The notes below the pieces were generated by a model. It was given only the letters and a program-made list of their open reading frames with translations. It ran no database searches and was not told where the DNA came from. Below are positions 45,733-55,216 of a stretch of 64,000 bases of DNA, one piece after another. The position numbers and the translations under genes were made by a program. Each line of letters begins with the position of its first letter. Position 1 is the first letter of the stretch. Source of the stretch: Roridomyces roridus (taxonomy: Eukaryota; Basidiomycota; Agaricomycetes; Agaricales; Mycenaceae); NCBI GenBank assembly GCA_029378245.1, contig JARKIF010000078.1:89794-153793 (forward strand), read 5' to 3'.

Positions 45733-46655
45733 CTACTGCTGTGCCTGGAGTGCCGCGAGTTGCGAAGAGTACGTCGTGGAGACCGCAGGGCATCCAACAC
45801 CGGCGGCATGCAGATTCTGCAGGGAGCTAATCAAAGTCTGCATACGCGTAATCTGCGACCCGATCGAGCTGTCGGTGGGGAACGCCGCGGAGACCGCAGG
45901 GTTGTTGACGTCGTGACCATTGCCAACGTTGGCAGAGACGGAGGCAATGAACGAGGTGCGGTCAGGAGGGCAGCTGCATGGGATCAAGATGTTGTTGATA
46001 CCAACGCAGCTGGCGCTGCCCGCTGGGTCCTTGACACCGGCCGTGACGCCAAAGTCGGGAACGAGTGAGGCGTCGACAAGGGCTCCAGCGGGAGCAGGTG
46101 CAGGTGCAGGAGCAGGTGCGGGTGCGGGTGCGGGTGCAGGTGCAGGTGCAGGTGCAGGTGCAGGAGCAGGAGCAGGTGCCGGGGCGCCGTTCTGCTGCGC
46201 GATCAGGGAGGCGAGCTGGGCCGAGTACGTCGTCGAGACGGCAGGGCATCCAACACCGGCAGCGTTGAGATTCTGCAGCGAGCTGATCAAAGTCTGCATG
46301 CGCGTAATCTGGGACCCGATGGAGCTGTCCGTGGGGAACGGCGCGGCAACTGCGGCGTTGTTGACGTCGTGGCCGTTGGCGACGTTGGCCGACACGGACT
46401 GCATGAGGGTAAGTATATGGAGTCATGAGACAAGAAGGAGCGTACCGCGATGAAGGCGTCACGGGACGGCGGGCAGGTGCAGGGAATGAGGATGTTGTTA
46501 ATACCGACACAGCTCGCGCTGCCTGCGGGGTCCTTGACTCCCTGGGTAACACCGAAATCGGGAACGAGCGAGGCGTCGATGCCGCGCTTGAATGGGACAG
46601 CGTGCACGCTCGCGGCGGCAACGACCAGGGTGATGAAAGTAGACGTGAACTTCAT
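45733..46655 (-). CDS. Small secreted protein with duplicated Cys-containing module and Ala-Pro linker
   Basis: Start at 46655 gives a signal peptide ('MKFTSTFITLVVAAASVHA') and a possible KR processing site ('VPFKRG'). Then two ~100-residue modules of nearly the same sequence: each begins 'DASLVPDFGVT', carries 'ASCVGINNILIPC' followed by a third Cys and PP, then 'GHDVNN', 'PTDSSIGSQITRMQTLISSL', and 'AAGVGCPAVSTTYS'. They are joined by about 15 Ala-Pro pairs (46091-46180). Copy 1 is interrupted by an intron (46397-46443) after 'FIA'; copy 2 has none there. Stop TAG at 45733-45735. Similar single-module proteins are widespread in agaricomycetes as uncharacterised secreted proteins, as far as I recall. 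Function unknown; no enzyme motif seen. Confidence 0.83.
46091..46180. repeat. Hexanucleotide-type repeat encoding the Ala-Pro linker
   Basis: About fifteen imperfect GGTGCA/GGTGCG/GGAGCA units on the plus strand, read as Ala-Pro on the minus strand. In-frame and length-variable by nature; also generates Gly-Ala shadow frames. Confidence 0.9.
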
Positions 46656-46805
46656 GGTGGTGGTGGTTAAGACTAGCTTCTGTTAATGAGAGAGAGTGTG
46701 GGTGGGCAAGCCGTTCGACACAGTCGGGAAATAGGGAATAAAGAAAGAGGTGCAGAGAAAGGGAAGGAAGAGAAACGAGATGGTTCATCACTGGTCGGCT
46801 CACGC

Positions 46806-46813
46806 TATTTAAA
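46806..46813 (-). promoter_or_regulatory. Possible TATA element of the secreted-protein gene
   Basis: TATTTAAA, containing the palindrome TTTAAA, lies about 150 nt before the ATG at 46655. Position fits a promoter with a leader of ~120 nt. Inferred. Confidence 0.4.
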
Positions 46814-48091
46814 CGGCCAAGGCGCGTAGATTGCCCCATCAGTAATTCATCTATTTTGGATTGATTCAGTCCCTTGTGCCGTTTTTGGCGGAAATTGAGA
46901 TGGGACAGACGACGCCTCCAGCTTTCATAAAGAAGGCCCCAATTAGTGGTTCATCGGTCAAGTAATACCTAGAGGTTTGGGGGAAATAAGCCCTCTTGCT
47001 TCCGTAAAGCGGGACTGGCCTTGTGAAACCTTTCGGTTTGTTGCTACCCTCGCTTGGCGCGAATATTAATGCATCTGAATCTTCGAGATGTGGCCAATCA
47101 TAGCCCCTTGTTGGCGGCGAAACAAGCCGAGCCGCGTCGTGTTTGAGCTTTGAGCTTTGAGCATTCATTGGGCCTTGTCAAGCGTGCAGAAATTCAGGAC
47201 CAAAGACTCGCACAAGAAGTAGGACCAGATGAAGATTTTCTCGCAGACTCCGAAGAGCACATGCAGCTTCGTGGGCGGAAGCAGAAAACAAAGTTAGCAG
47301 CGGTGATGCTGATCGATCACGTTAACGCGGTCATGTGATGATTCTCGACGGATTGGTCATCCAAGCCGAATCTGTCCGCAGGAAAATTATCCAAGACCAC
47401 GGCCAGTTTCAGAGGTATTGGTCGGACTTGATGACAAGTGGGAAAGAAACTGTGCGTCAACCAAGTGGCGTACTGTCATTTTTCACAATCAGAGGTTGGG
47501 TTGGCCAGACGAAGGATTCGCAGGTGGTGCCACGGTGCTTGGGAGCTTTAAAAAGTTCGCAGCCCTGAAACCGGTCAGTTGTAAACACAAGCAGAAGAAA
47601 GAGCAGACTACCAGTTGGCTCTGAGGGAATATATGTAAAATAGACAGGGAATTTACAGTGGGCACCTTCTTCTGACAATCACTTTTTTTCGGCGGTGTCG
47701 CACGGCCGTTCTCGAGGCTGAGCTGGATTACGAGGTTGAAGGCGGATACTTGGTGGCTGCGCATGGGGCTGCTAGGTATTCCCACCTTGGGATTTGCTGC
47801 GTATGTAAGAGCCTCGAGTTGTTTGGCCGTCCACAGCCACAGTCGCTTCGGGTGGACCTGTGGACAGACATTATCTCGGCCGATGAGGGTCGGGCAAGAG
47901 CTACCGTAGCCCCCAAGGGTTCGTGGAGAGTTTATCTCGGGTCCAGAGGTTGTCGAGGGACTGTCGAGAGAGACTATCTCGGCCGACGGGGGTCGATCCA
48001 GAGCTACCTCGGTCGTCGGTAAGTAGTCTCTCGAATCAATCATGTCGCAGGGACCTGACATGAAAGTAAAAGCCAAGTGGTGATGGATCGA
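46814..48091. other. Long intergenic region with minisatellite-like block
   Basis: About 1.3 kb with no supported gene. A 195-codon frame on the minus strand (47489-48076) overlaps imperfect repeats and shows no domain, signal or conserved block, so I did not call it. Short plus-strand frames around 47150-47620 look random. Confidence 0.45.
47868..48020. repeat. Imperfect short direct repeats (TATCTCGG units)
   Basis: The octamer TATCTCGG recurs at 47872, 47933 and 47975. The first and third copies extend further ('tatctcggccgaNgNgggtc') and are each followed by 'agctacc' about 25 nt on. They look like a decayed minisatellite. Confidence 0.6.
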
Positions 48092-48772
48092 TCAAACTAC
48101 TCCAGATACACGACTGAAACCCTCCAGGAAAACCATTTGCTGCGCTTCCCAACGCGATTCGAGTCCTCTTTCTACCAAGCCCACCAACCAATCCAGCGTA
48201 TGCGGGAAGCGATATCCATTCTGCGGTGTCTCATTCGGAAGTAGATTCTTCCAAACCGGCGCTCGCAACGATCCCCGTTTGAGTATTTGCTCCACGTAGT
48301 TGTCTGTTTTCCACTGCGGTTCGAGGTCTGCAGTGTACGTGATGACCGGTCTTTGACTGTTTGGGGTCCCTTCTGGTCCCTTGGCGACCAAAATGGCCCA
48401 CATATTGAACAGGTCGGGTTTAAGTTGGTCGCTGCGGACTGAGTAGAGGTTCTGCTTGGGCGTCGTCATGAACGTCGTCATGATAGCAAGTTTGAACTGG
48501 TGAGCATCGCCAGACGGGCCTGAGAACCATGGACCAACGATCGGCATGCCCGCAAGGTCTAGTTGAGGGACCTCCCTGGTCTCGAAACACCTGCGTGTTT
48601 TGTCGTCCGCCCAACAGATCGGTTTGGGGCACACATGGATGAGCCCGGGGTGTGACTGGTCCAGCGCCTCTTGCAGCTTCTTCAGGAACGGATACCAGTC
48701 CTGGTTGAACGTGTTCTCGTTGATGTCTTTCGCCAATTGCCGCAATTGACGCGAGTGCTCGGTAGGAGGCAT
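48092..48772 (-). CDS. Orphan single-exon protein
   Basis: Unrecognised. A single open exon of 226 codons, from 48772 ('MPPTEHSRQLRQLAKDINE') to TGA at 48092. It is mixed helical/beta with no signal peptide or membrane helix. Segments such as 'GLIHVCPKPICWADDKTRRC' and 'VPQLDLAGMPIVGPWFSGP' are well composed, and codon choice is like that of neighbouring genes, which supports coding. The lack of introns is unusual for this window. It may be lineage-specific. It lies between two small genes on the same strand. Confidence 0.55.
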   Translation of the reverse strand: MPPTEHSRQLRQLAKDINENTFNQDWYPFLKKLQEALDQSHPGLIHVCPKPICWADDKTRRCFETREVPQLDLAGMPIVGPWFSGPSGDAHQFKLAIMTTFMTTPKQNLYSVRSDQLKPDLFNMWAILVAKGPEGTPNSQRPVITYTADLEPQWKTDNYVEQILKRGSLRAPVWKNLLPNETPQNGYRFPHTLDWLVGLVERGLESRWEAQQMVFLEGFSRVSGVV

Positions 48773-49144
48773 TGCAAGTCGGCGCTAGACGGACATCAGA
48801 TGAGACACAAGGCAGCGGACGCTGATATTTCACCTTCTTATGACTATCCTCATGCATGGGCCCAGTTTCGTGGGGGCGCTTGTGTGCAGCCGCCACGGCT
48901 GAAGAGCCATTGGACTGAAGGAGCGTGTGCTGGTCTGCAGATATAGCAGTCCTTACCGTTCTCGATTTGAGGCGTGTAATCACAACCTCAGGGCGCAAGT
49001 AACGCGGCCTGGATGCCGTGGATATGGAGCCGCTTCCCTGAGGCTGGAGGAAATTAGATGCACGTATAACTCTACATGTATCGTTCGTACCGTTTGAGAC
49101 TCGAGGAGTGCGGTGCTTGACGCTGCTTGTTGAGTGCCCAACGT
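48773..49144. other. Intergenic region between orphan gene and coiled-coil gene
   Basis: 372 bp expected to hold the orphan's promoter and the coiled-coil gene's 3' flank. Frames crossing it continue from neighbours and carry no domain. Confidence 0.4.
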
Positions 49145-50036
49145 CTATAGCGAATGAGGATGATACAGACCCGGGTGCTGGGTAAGAGACCCACATGTCG
49201 CAAGGCCTTGTTCGCGTCGCCGGTCAAATCCAGTATCTCGCTCTGTGCAAATGACTGAAGGTCAGATATAGAGTCTGTGAGGTGCATAACACTCACCCTT
49301 TCGGATGTGCTCGCCACCAAAGTCATACTCTACAGAGAGAGTCAGGGTACGGGCATGACTGGCAAATAAGCCAAGAACCTCGGCATCATCTTCGGGTTTA
49401 TCATCGAGGTGCGGCTTATTGCTGCTACCCAATTTCTATCTCATGATTTAGATAAAATGAGAGGGGGAAAGGGAAAAGATGCACGCGACGCAAAGCTTCG
49501 TTCACTCTCTTCAAATTGCGTATCTTGGTGTCGGCCGCTGCAAGGGACTGCCGGATTTCAACGCGGGTGAAAGTCGCCACAGGAATTCACACACCTTTTG
49601 CACCCTCCACAATGTACCCAGTTCCGTCTTCTGGGCCTACGACACATGTCAGGAGAGCAGGGAGTACCAGGGACGCTATATAAACCTCGGACTCCATTCG
49701 AAGAGCCTCTGCCCTTTCCTCTGCAATTCGCTGATTATCTTCGAGAACCTGCAATCGACGTGTTCATTCGATAGAGCACCAGGATAACGGCTGGCCTACG
49801 CGTCCACGGTGACGCTCGCGCGCGTAAAGTTCATTCAGTCGCTTCACCTCGGCTTGCAGCGCTTTGACTTGGGGCGACTTTTCGCCACTGGGACTTGGAA
49901 TTGCGGGACTCTGCTGAGCCTGCAGTCTCCGTTTCAGGTCGAGGATCTCGGCATTGGCAGCGGTGAGTTTGTCCGAGATGAGCTGGATAACACCCGGTGC
50001 CAGGGATGGGTGATCTTCGAGAACGTTGCAAGTCAT
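49145..50036 (-). CDS. Small coiled-coil protein, N-terminal relative of the zinc-knuckle protein
   Basis: Start at 50036 ('MTCNVLEDHPSLAPGVIQLI'), then a long coiled coil ('LTAANAEILDLKRRLQAQ', 'QVKALQAEVKRLNELYARE'). Spliced exons continue 'VLEDNQRIAEERAEALRMES', 'ADTKIRNLKRVNEALRR', 'NKPHLDDKPEDDAEVLGLFA' and 'VEYDFGGEHIRK'. The last exon reads 'ICTERDTGFDRRREQG' and ends with TAG at 49145-49147. Its first 40 residues share the pattern of the gene at 45653: HPxLAP, then LT, then an LxRRxQ segment. Unlike that gene it shows no zinc knuckle. Function unknown. Exon borders by eye, all with GT...AG and about 45-60-nt introns. Confidence 0.55.
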
Positions 50037-50180
50037 TCAAAGTAGCAATCCAAGGAAATGATCGTCATGATTCCGATGAAATCTCATCCAACGCGACTGC
50101 AGCCCACTCATGCGATGTGGTATCATAATTTCATCGAAAAAAAAGCTATACCTAACCTAGATTAACACAATACACTTTGG

Positions 50181-51083
50181 TTACTTGTCCTTGCCATCCA
50201 TACCCTCCTCCACGAGCTCCCCAACCCAGCGCTCAAATACAGCCGCGTCCATTTTCCCGTCAGCGTCAAAGAACTGCGAATAGGGTGCGACGGCCTGCGT
50301 CTTGCCCTTGGCCAGTAGACTCTTGTTCGCAGATGTCGAGCGCACATAACTGAGCGCCAACGCGTACTGTGGCGGGATAGACTTGTCGGTCGGTTTTGAG
50401 ACGGTCGCAGATTTTGGGGGGAAGGACACGGGGCGAGTCCGGGACGTGAGAGTTATTCGCTCAGTTATTATCTAAGTGGCTTGAGCCGGAGCAAGACGCG
50501 AAAAGGGGATGACACGTACGCGCTTGGAAAAGGTCTTGCGTTTGCCAACGAAAACAATGTCCCCCTCAATGAAATACGCGTAGAGCGTTTGCGTAAAGGT
50601 GAGAAGCATGTACCTGGAACCACATAAGCGATGGAGAGAAAGCAAGTACCAAGTGCACGCACAAGATCAAGCCGACCCACACCACGGGCTTGCTCTGCTC
50701 GAATTCGACCTTGTAACCATACAGGCCAGTGCCACCCGCGACAAACACGCTCAGCCACCCCAGCGCGAGCCGTACATCTGTGTGCTGGTAGCTTTGCTTG
50801 AAGAGTCCTGGTCGTGAGAGGTACTTGCAAAGGGGCGTGTCAGTCGCAACGCAGCAGAGGAGCAGGGGGACACGGTCTCAACTCGCTTGAGCCCATCGTC
50901 GCAGGCATTTTTGAGTTCAACCGCGTTCATGGTGTTTACTTTGACGATGTCGTGTGTCGGAGGCAAGGGAGGTAGACTGAGTGGACCAAGTGGGCGGTCG
51001 GGAGAGGGCGGGGAGGCAGACGCAGAGTCTTCTGGCGAGACGGCGGTGGAGATTTCAGGGCCGTTGGTCTTTTTGCGAGCCAT
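50181..51083 (-). CDS. SPC2: Signal peptidase complex subunit 2
   Basis: ER membrane subunit of the signal peptidase complex, also linking it to the translocon. Start at 51083 ('MARKKTNGPEISTAVS'). After a Pro/Ser-rich head the domain begins 'VKVNTMNAVELKNACDDGLK'; a 59-nt intron joins it to 'YLSRPGLFKQSYQHTDVRLA'. Two membrane helices follow: 'LGWLSVFVAGGTGLYGYKV' and, after another intron, 'LYMLLTFTQTLYAYFIEGD'. Then 'IVFVGKRKTFSKR' and, in the last exon, 'PPQYALALSYVRSTSANKS' and 'FFDADGKMDAAVFERWVGEL'. TAA at 50181-50183. The block around KRKTFSKR and YxLxLSYVRS is diagnostic. Divergent from SRRM1 across 143 bp. Confidence 0.92.
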
Positions 51084-51226
51084 AGTAGACGTGGAAGCGC
51101 GGGTCAGTGCTCCTTGTTTACACTCCAAACAATCTCTAGTACTTACGTGATCTGAACGTCTTCAGATTGCGCCCCTGCTGTTCCAACTTGCTTCCTTCAC
51201 ACAGAGAGGCAGTATCGAACCTACTA
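51084..51226. promoter_or_regulatory. Short divergent promoter of SPC2 and SRRM1
   Basis: Only 143 bp lie between the two start codons, so promoter and 5' leader sequences must overlap or be shared. No TATA box. Confidence 0.5.
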
Positions 51227-52647
51227 ATGGCTGACGCTGGTGAGCCCGTGGTCATCCGTCTTTGCCCGCCGTCTCTGACTCCCCAAAGGTTTCTTCAAGG
51301 GTACCTCGGCGGACCAGGATCGTCGCTTCGTCGACAAGGAGGCCAAACTCCTTAAATCCACCAAATTTCCTGCCGATTTCGATAAAAAGGTCGACATGCG
51401 CAAGGTAAACTTGAACGTGATCAAGCCCTGGATTGCGAAAAAAATCGTCGAGCTCGTAGGATTCGAGGACGACATTCTCATTGGTTACGCCCTTGAGCTT
51501 CTCGAGGAAGGAACTCCCGACCCCAAGAAAATGCAGCTCTCACTTCAAGCATTCCTCGCGCGCGACGCCCCCGTATTCATGACTGCCCTTTGGGCCTTGC
51601 TTCTCGAGGCGCAGGCAGAGGTCACCGGTGTTCCCCGCAGTTTTGTCGAAGAGAAGAAGGAAGAAATGCGTCGTGCTCGAGAGGGCGATACACGTGCACT
51701 AGACGAACGTGATCGACGTGCACGACTAGACGAGCTGCAAGATGGTCGTGGACGGGGTCGAGGACGGGGTCGTGGTCGCGGCAGAGGATTCGACGATGAC
51801 CGTGGTGGTAGAGGTGGCGGACGTGGCTTTGGCGGGCCACCGCGTGAGCGTGATTCTGGCTGGGGTAACAGAGGCGGTGGTGTAAGTTCTTTGCTCATCG
51901 GTGCAAGATTTACTCTGAATAAAATACAGCCTCCCCGCCGTAGACACTCTCGCTCCCGTTCTGGGTCTCCTGGCCGTCGTTATCGCTCTCCACCGCGTCG
52001 ACGATCACCCTCGAGGGACAATGACATTCACAGCTCCCGCTCGCCACCACCTGCCCGTCGTCGTAGCCCTTCTCGTTCTCGTTCCCGCTCAGCCTCTGGT
52101 TCTCGCACGCGCTCTCCAGCCGCTGCTGGTCGCCGCCGGCCTCGCTCTCCGTCCTTCACCCCTCCTCCTCCTCGTGACCGCGATCGCCGTCGGGCACGAG
52201 ACAGCCGCAGTCCCCCAACCCGCCGCCGTCGACTCTCTCCTGCTGCCTCGTCACGCAGTCGCAGTCGTTCCCCGCAGCGAGGGAAAGCCAGGAGGCGCAG
52301 CGTGAGTCCTCCCAGACGGCGTAGTGCTAGTCCGCCGCGGCGCCGCAGACGGAGTCCCTCGTTCTCGCGGTCTCCACCTCCTCGCCGCCGCAGTCCCAGT
52401 CCCGAAAGGCGCAGGAGCCGCAGTAACGACCGCAACATGGATGTCGATGCTCCCACCGAGCTCAAAATCAAAGGTCAAGGCGGACGAAAGGGGGACCGTC
52501 AAGACGAGGTAGGCTGGTTGTTTGGATACTATCGACATTCTGACTCTTTCTCAGACGAAAATTGAGCTCGAAAGACGGGAGAACGAGTTGAAGGAAAAGG
52601 CGTTGCGGAACAAAGTGATGCGGACGCGCAAGACGAGCAATGCGTGA
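51227..52647 (+). CDS. SRRM1: SRRM1-like splicing coactivator with PWI domain and RS tail
   Basis: Nuclear splicing factor (SRm160 family) that promotes exon bridging. Exon 1 is only 13 nt of coding sequence (51227-51239, 'MADA' plus one base), then a 48-nt intron leads to 'FFKGTSADQDRRFVDKEAK'. The PWI domain follows: 'VNLNVIKPWIAKKIVELVG' with the Pro-Trp-Ile signature, and 'DDILIGYALELLEE' (~51400-51560). Next come a charged linker, an RG-rich stretch (~51740-51880) and a long Arg/Ser tail with many RSRS, RRRSPS and PPRR units (51930-52440). The last exon reads 'TKIELERRENELKEKALRN' and ends with TGA at 52645-52647. The tail is low complexity, so frames on both strands there are shadows. 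Confidence 0.93.
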
Positions 52648-52926
52648 ACTGCTTCGATAGTATCTTTTCTTTTCAGGCATTTCCGCAACACTGAGCGTTT
52701 TACTTGGCAGTTTCGACGAACGAATGTGGCGAGGATAGTGGAATTGCAGTAGTTTAATAATTCTTTACATGGAATACATATGTCACCAATGCTCCCACGC
52801 TACGATCACTTTACTCCTCCTTCCGTCCTCCGTCCACCTCCCACTCTCGCCGCTTGCCTCGAAGACGGCGGTCGCACTATCCTGCCATACCCCCAGCGTT
52901 AGCCCTCCTTCTGCGTCAGCCTCACC

Positions 52927-54245
52927 ATGGGCATGAAATTTGGCTCCTTCGACTCGATCTGCGAAACTGCCGCGCTCGTCATATGTCCCCTCGTCGGCAC
53001 AGACAATGGCATTGATCCCTCATGCTACAGTCGGAATGTCGACATTGGCGGCACTCTCATCTTCCAGCCTTGTGAGTGGCACTCTCTGGAGCAGCCCTGA
53101 CAAAATCTGATCCCGTCCCCCAGCGACGTGCTGCGTTCATATCGCGGCAATAATAATGACCATTATTATGATCCTCCACATCCGGAGCAAGTACACCGCT
53201 GTCGGTGTGTGCGCCCTCGAGCATGCACTTTCCGTCGGCTGACATCCATTTAGGTCGTAAAGAAATCGTCACTTTCTTTTACATGTATGCTTTCATCGAG
53301 CTCCTCGCTATATTCCTCGACTCTGGAATCATCCCGACCTCCAACGCCGTCTATCTGTGGTTTGCGGCGGTATACACAGGCTTGATCGCTGCCGCCTATA
53401 CATGCATTCTCATCAACGGTTTCGTTGGCTTCCAGTTCGCCGAGGACGGTACACCCTTATCCCTTTGGGTGCGCCTTTTACCCCTCTCGCCCTTTCCCGC
53501 ATTAACACCGCCCAGCTCCTCCGTATATCCTGCCTCGTTGTCTTTGGCATCAGCTTCTTCGTCGCAGTCGCGACCTTCAAGAAGATTGCGGGCTTTGACT
53601 ACACCAAGCCTATTGGGCTTTGGATCGTGTACATCCTTTGGCCACTCCTGTGTACGGTCATCTACGTCGTATCACAGCTTGTGCTCGTCTTCCGTACACT
53701 GGACGACCGCTGGCCAATCGGCGACATCATCTTTGGCGCCTTCTTCTTTGCTGCCGCCCAGGCCCTGCTTTTTGGTTTCAGTGTCACAATATGCAACGCC
53801 GTCAAACACTACATTGATGGCCTTTTCTTTTCTACGCTCTGCATGTTGCTGAGCGTCATGATGGTGTACAAATATTGGGATAGTATCACTGTGCGTCTTT
53901 TCTGTTTGCGGATGTATGGTGCTCATCAATTCTTAGCGCGAGGACCTCGAGTTCTCCGTTGGTTCCAAGGCTGCCGTTTGGGAAGTCAAGGACCCGCTAC
54001 TCGCAGCCGGTGGCAATGGTCCAGACTACGCCCTTGCAGGAGGCAACTATGCTGGCACCGCACACTACAACTACTCGGAAGAGGACACTGCTAGCAACTT
54101 CCATGGTGGTGGTACTCCTGCGAGCCTTGTCGGGGGTGTCAGTGGTGGCCAGCTTTACCAGGGTGCAGGGTTCAATCCATACCAGCAGCAGGCGGCACAC
54201 CAGCGTGGGCGCGGATACCCACCGGGTGCGGAGCGAGAGTACTGA
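52927..54245 (+). CDS. CHS7: Chitin synthase export chaperone Chs7
   Basis: ER membrane chaperone required for chitin synthase III to leave the ER. Start at 52927 ('[18 protein letters not shown]') or the Met two codons later. N-terminal segment '[16 protein letters not shown]' is joined by splicing to '[19 protein letters not shown]', then '[20 protein letters not shown]'. Other helices: '[20 protein letters not shown]' with '[12 protein letters not shown]', '[15 protein letters not shown]', '[18 protein letters not shown]', '[19 protein letters not shown]', and '[20 protein letters not shown]'. After the last intron the cytoplasmic tail starts 'REDLEFSV' and is Gly/Ala/Gln-rich; TGA at 54243-54245. 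Seven helices are the family norm. High confidence from continuous similarity. Confidence 0.93.
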
Positions 54246-54403
54246 GCGCGGGACGTGACGGACGCTATGATATATACTCTGCTATTAGCTTTGTTTCTCT
54301 CCCTTCTACTTTAATGCGACGGAATGAACATGCACAAGTTGCGCGATGTTTGAGTTTGTATCCCATCAGAAGCGCGACGCGTCACTTTCTGCTCTCAACC
54401 ACA

Positions 54404-55083
54404 ATGGAAACCTCGTTCGCGATAACAGGCAAGGGATATGTCATTGTCGCCGCCGACACGACCTCTGCCCGCTCGATCATAAAGATGAAGTCGGACGAGG
54501 ACAAGATTAAAACGCTCAGTCCTCACCTCCTCATGGCCTACTCTGGCGAGCCAGGTATGCCTCTTGTCTGTCCATTTCGTTCCTTGTCGAATTTCTCCAG
54601 GCGACACTGTCCAGTTTGCAGAATACGTCGAGCGCAACATTCGTCTGTACCACATCCGTAACCTCTACGCCCTCCGTCCCTCTGCCTCTGCCGCTTGGAT
54701 TCGCCGTGCACTCGCGACTTCCCTCCGTTCGCGCAAACCCTACTCGGTCAACCTCCTTGTCGGGGGCTATGACACCTCTGAGCACACCCCGCATCTCTAT
54801 TGGATCGACTACCTTGGCACCATGAGCGAGGTCCCGTTCGGCGCGCATGGCTACGGCGCCTACTTTGCCCTCAGTTTGCTTGATCGGTACAGTGCTTTCT
54901 CGCGTGCTTGGTCAAAGTGAATAACATGTCTACAGGTACCACGACCCGGAGGCGCCGTTGGAGGAGGGGCTCGCGACTTTAAGGCGGTGTATCGACGAGG
55001 TGTCGAAGCGGTTGGTCGTGACTCCAGGGAAATACAAAGTCAAGATTGTCGACAAGGATGGTGTTCGGGAGGTCGAGCTGTAA
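54404..55083 (+). CDS. PRE1: 20S proteasome subunit beta-4 (Pre1/PSMB2)
   Basis: Structural, catalytically inactive beta subunit of the 20S core. Start at 54404 ('METSFAITGKGYVIVAADTT'); there is no processed Thr1, as expected for beta-4. Then 'KIKTLSPHLLMAYSGEPGD', an intron, 'TVQFAEYVERNIRLYHIRN', 'SVNLLVGGYDTSEHTPHLYW', 'YLGTMSEVPFGAHGYGAYF' and 'ALSLLDRYHDPEAPLEEGLA' over a second intron. It ends 'VKIVDKDGVREVEL' with TAA at 55081-55083. About 195 residues. Convergent with NOT2, 133 bp apart. Confidence 0.95.
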
Positions 55084-55216
55084 TTGTATTTCGCTGATAA
55101 TTCATGAAATGCTGCGAGAAACGGGGAAATAGAATAAAGAGATATCGGTACAACGTTCAAGTGCGAAGGAAGCAACGGACACAAATTGACAAGAGAGAGA
55201 GAGTACAAAATCCTGC

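Noticed and set aside
47489..48076. 195-codon minus-strand frame
   Set aside because: It overlaps the decayed repeats, has no recognisable domain and no composition like neighbouring genes.
51545..52471. Minus-strand and alternate frames over the SRRM1 Arg/Ser tail
   Set aside because: They are low-complexity shadows of the RS repeat coding sequence.
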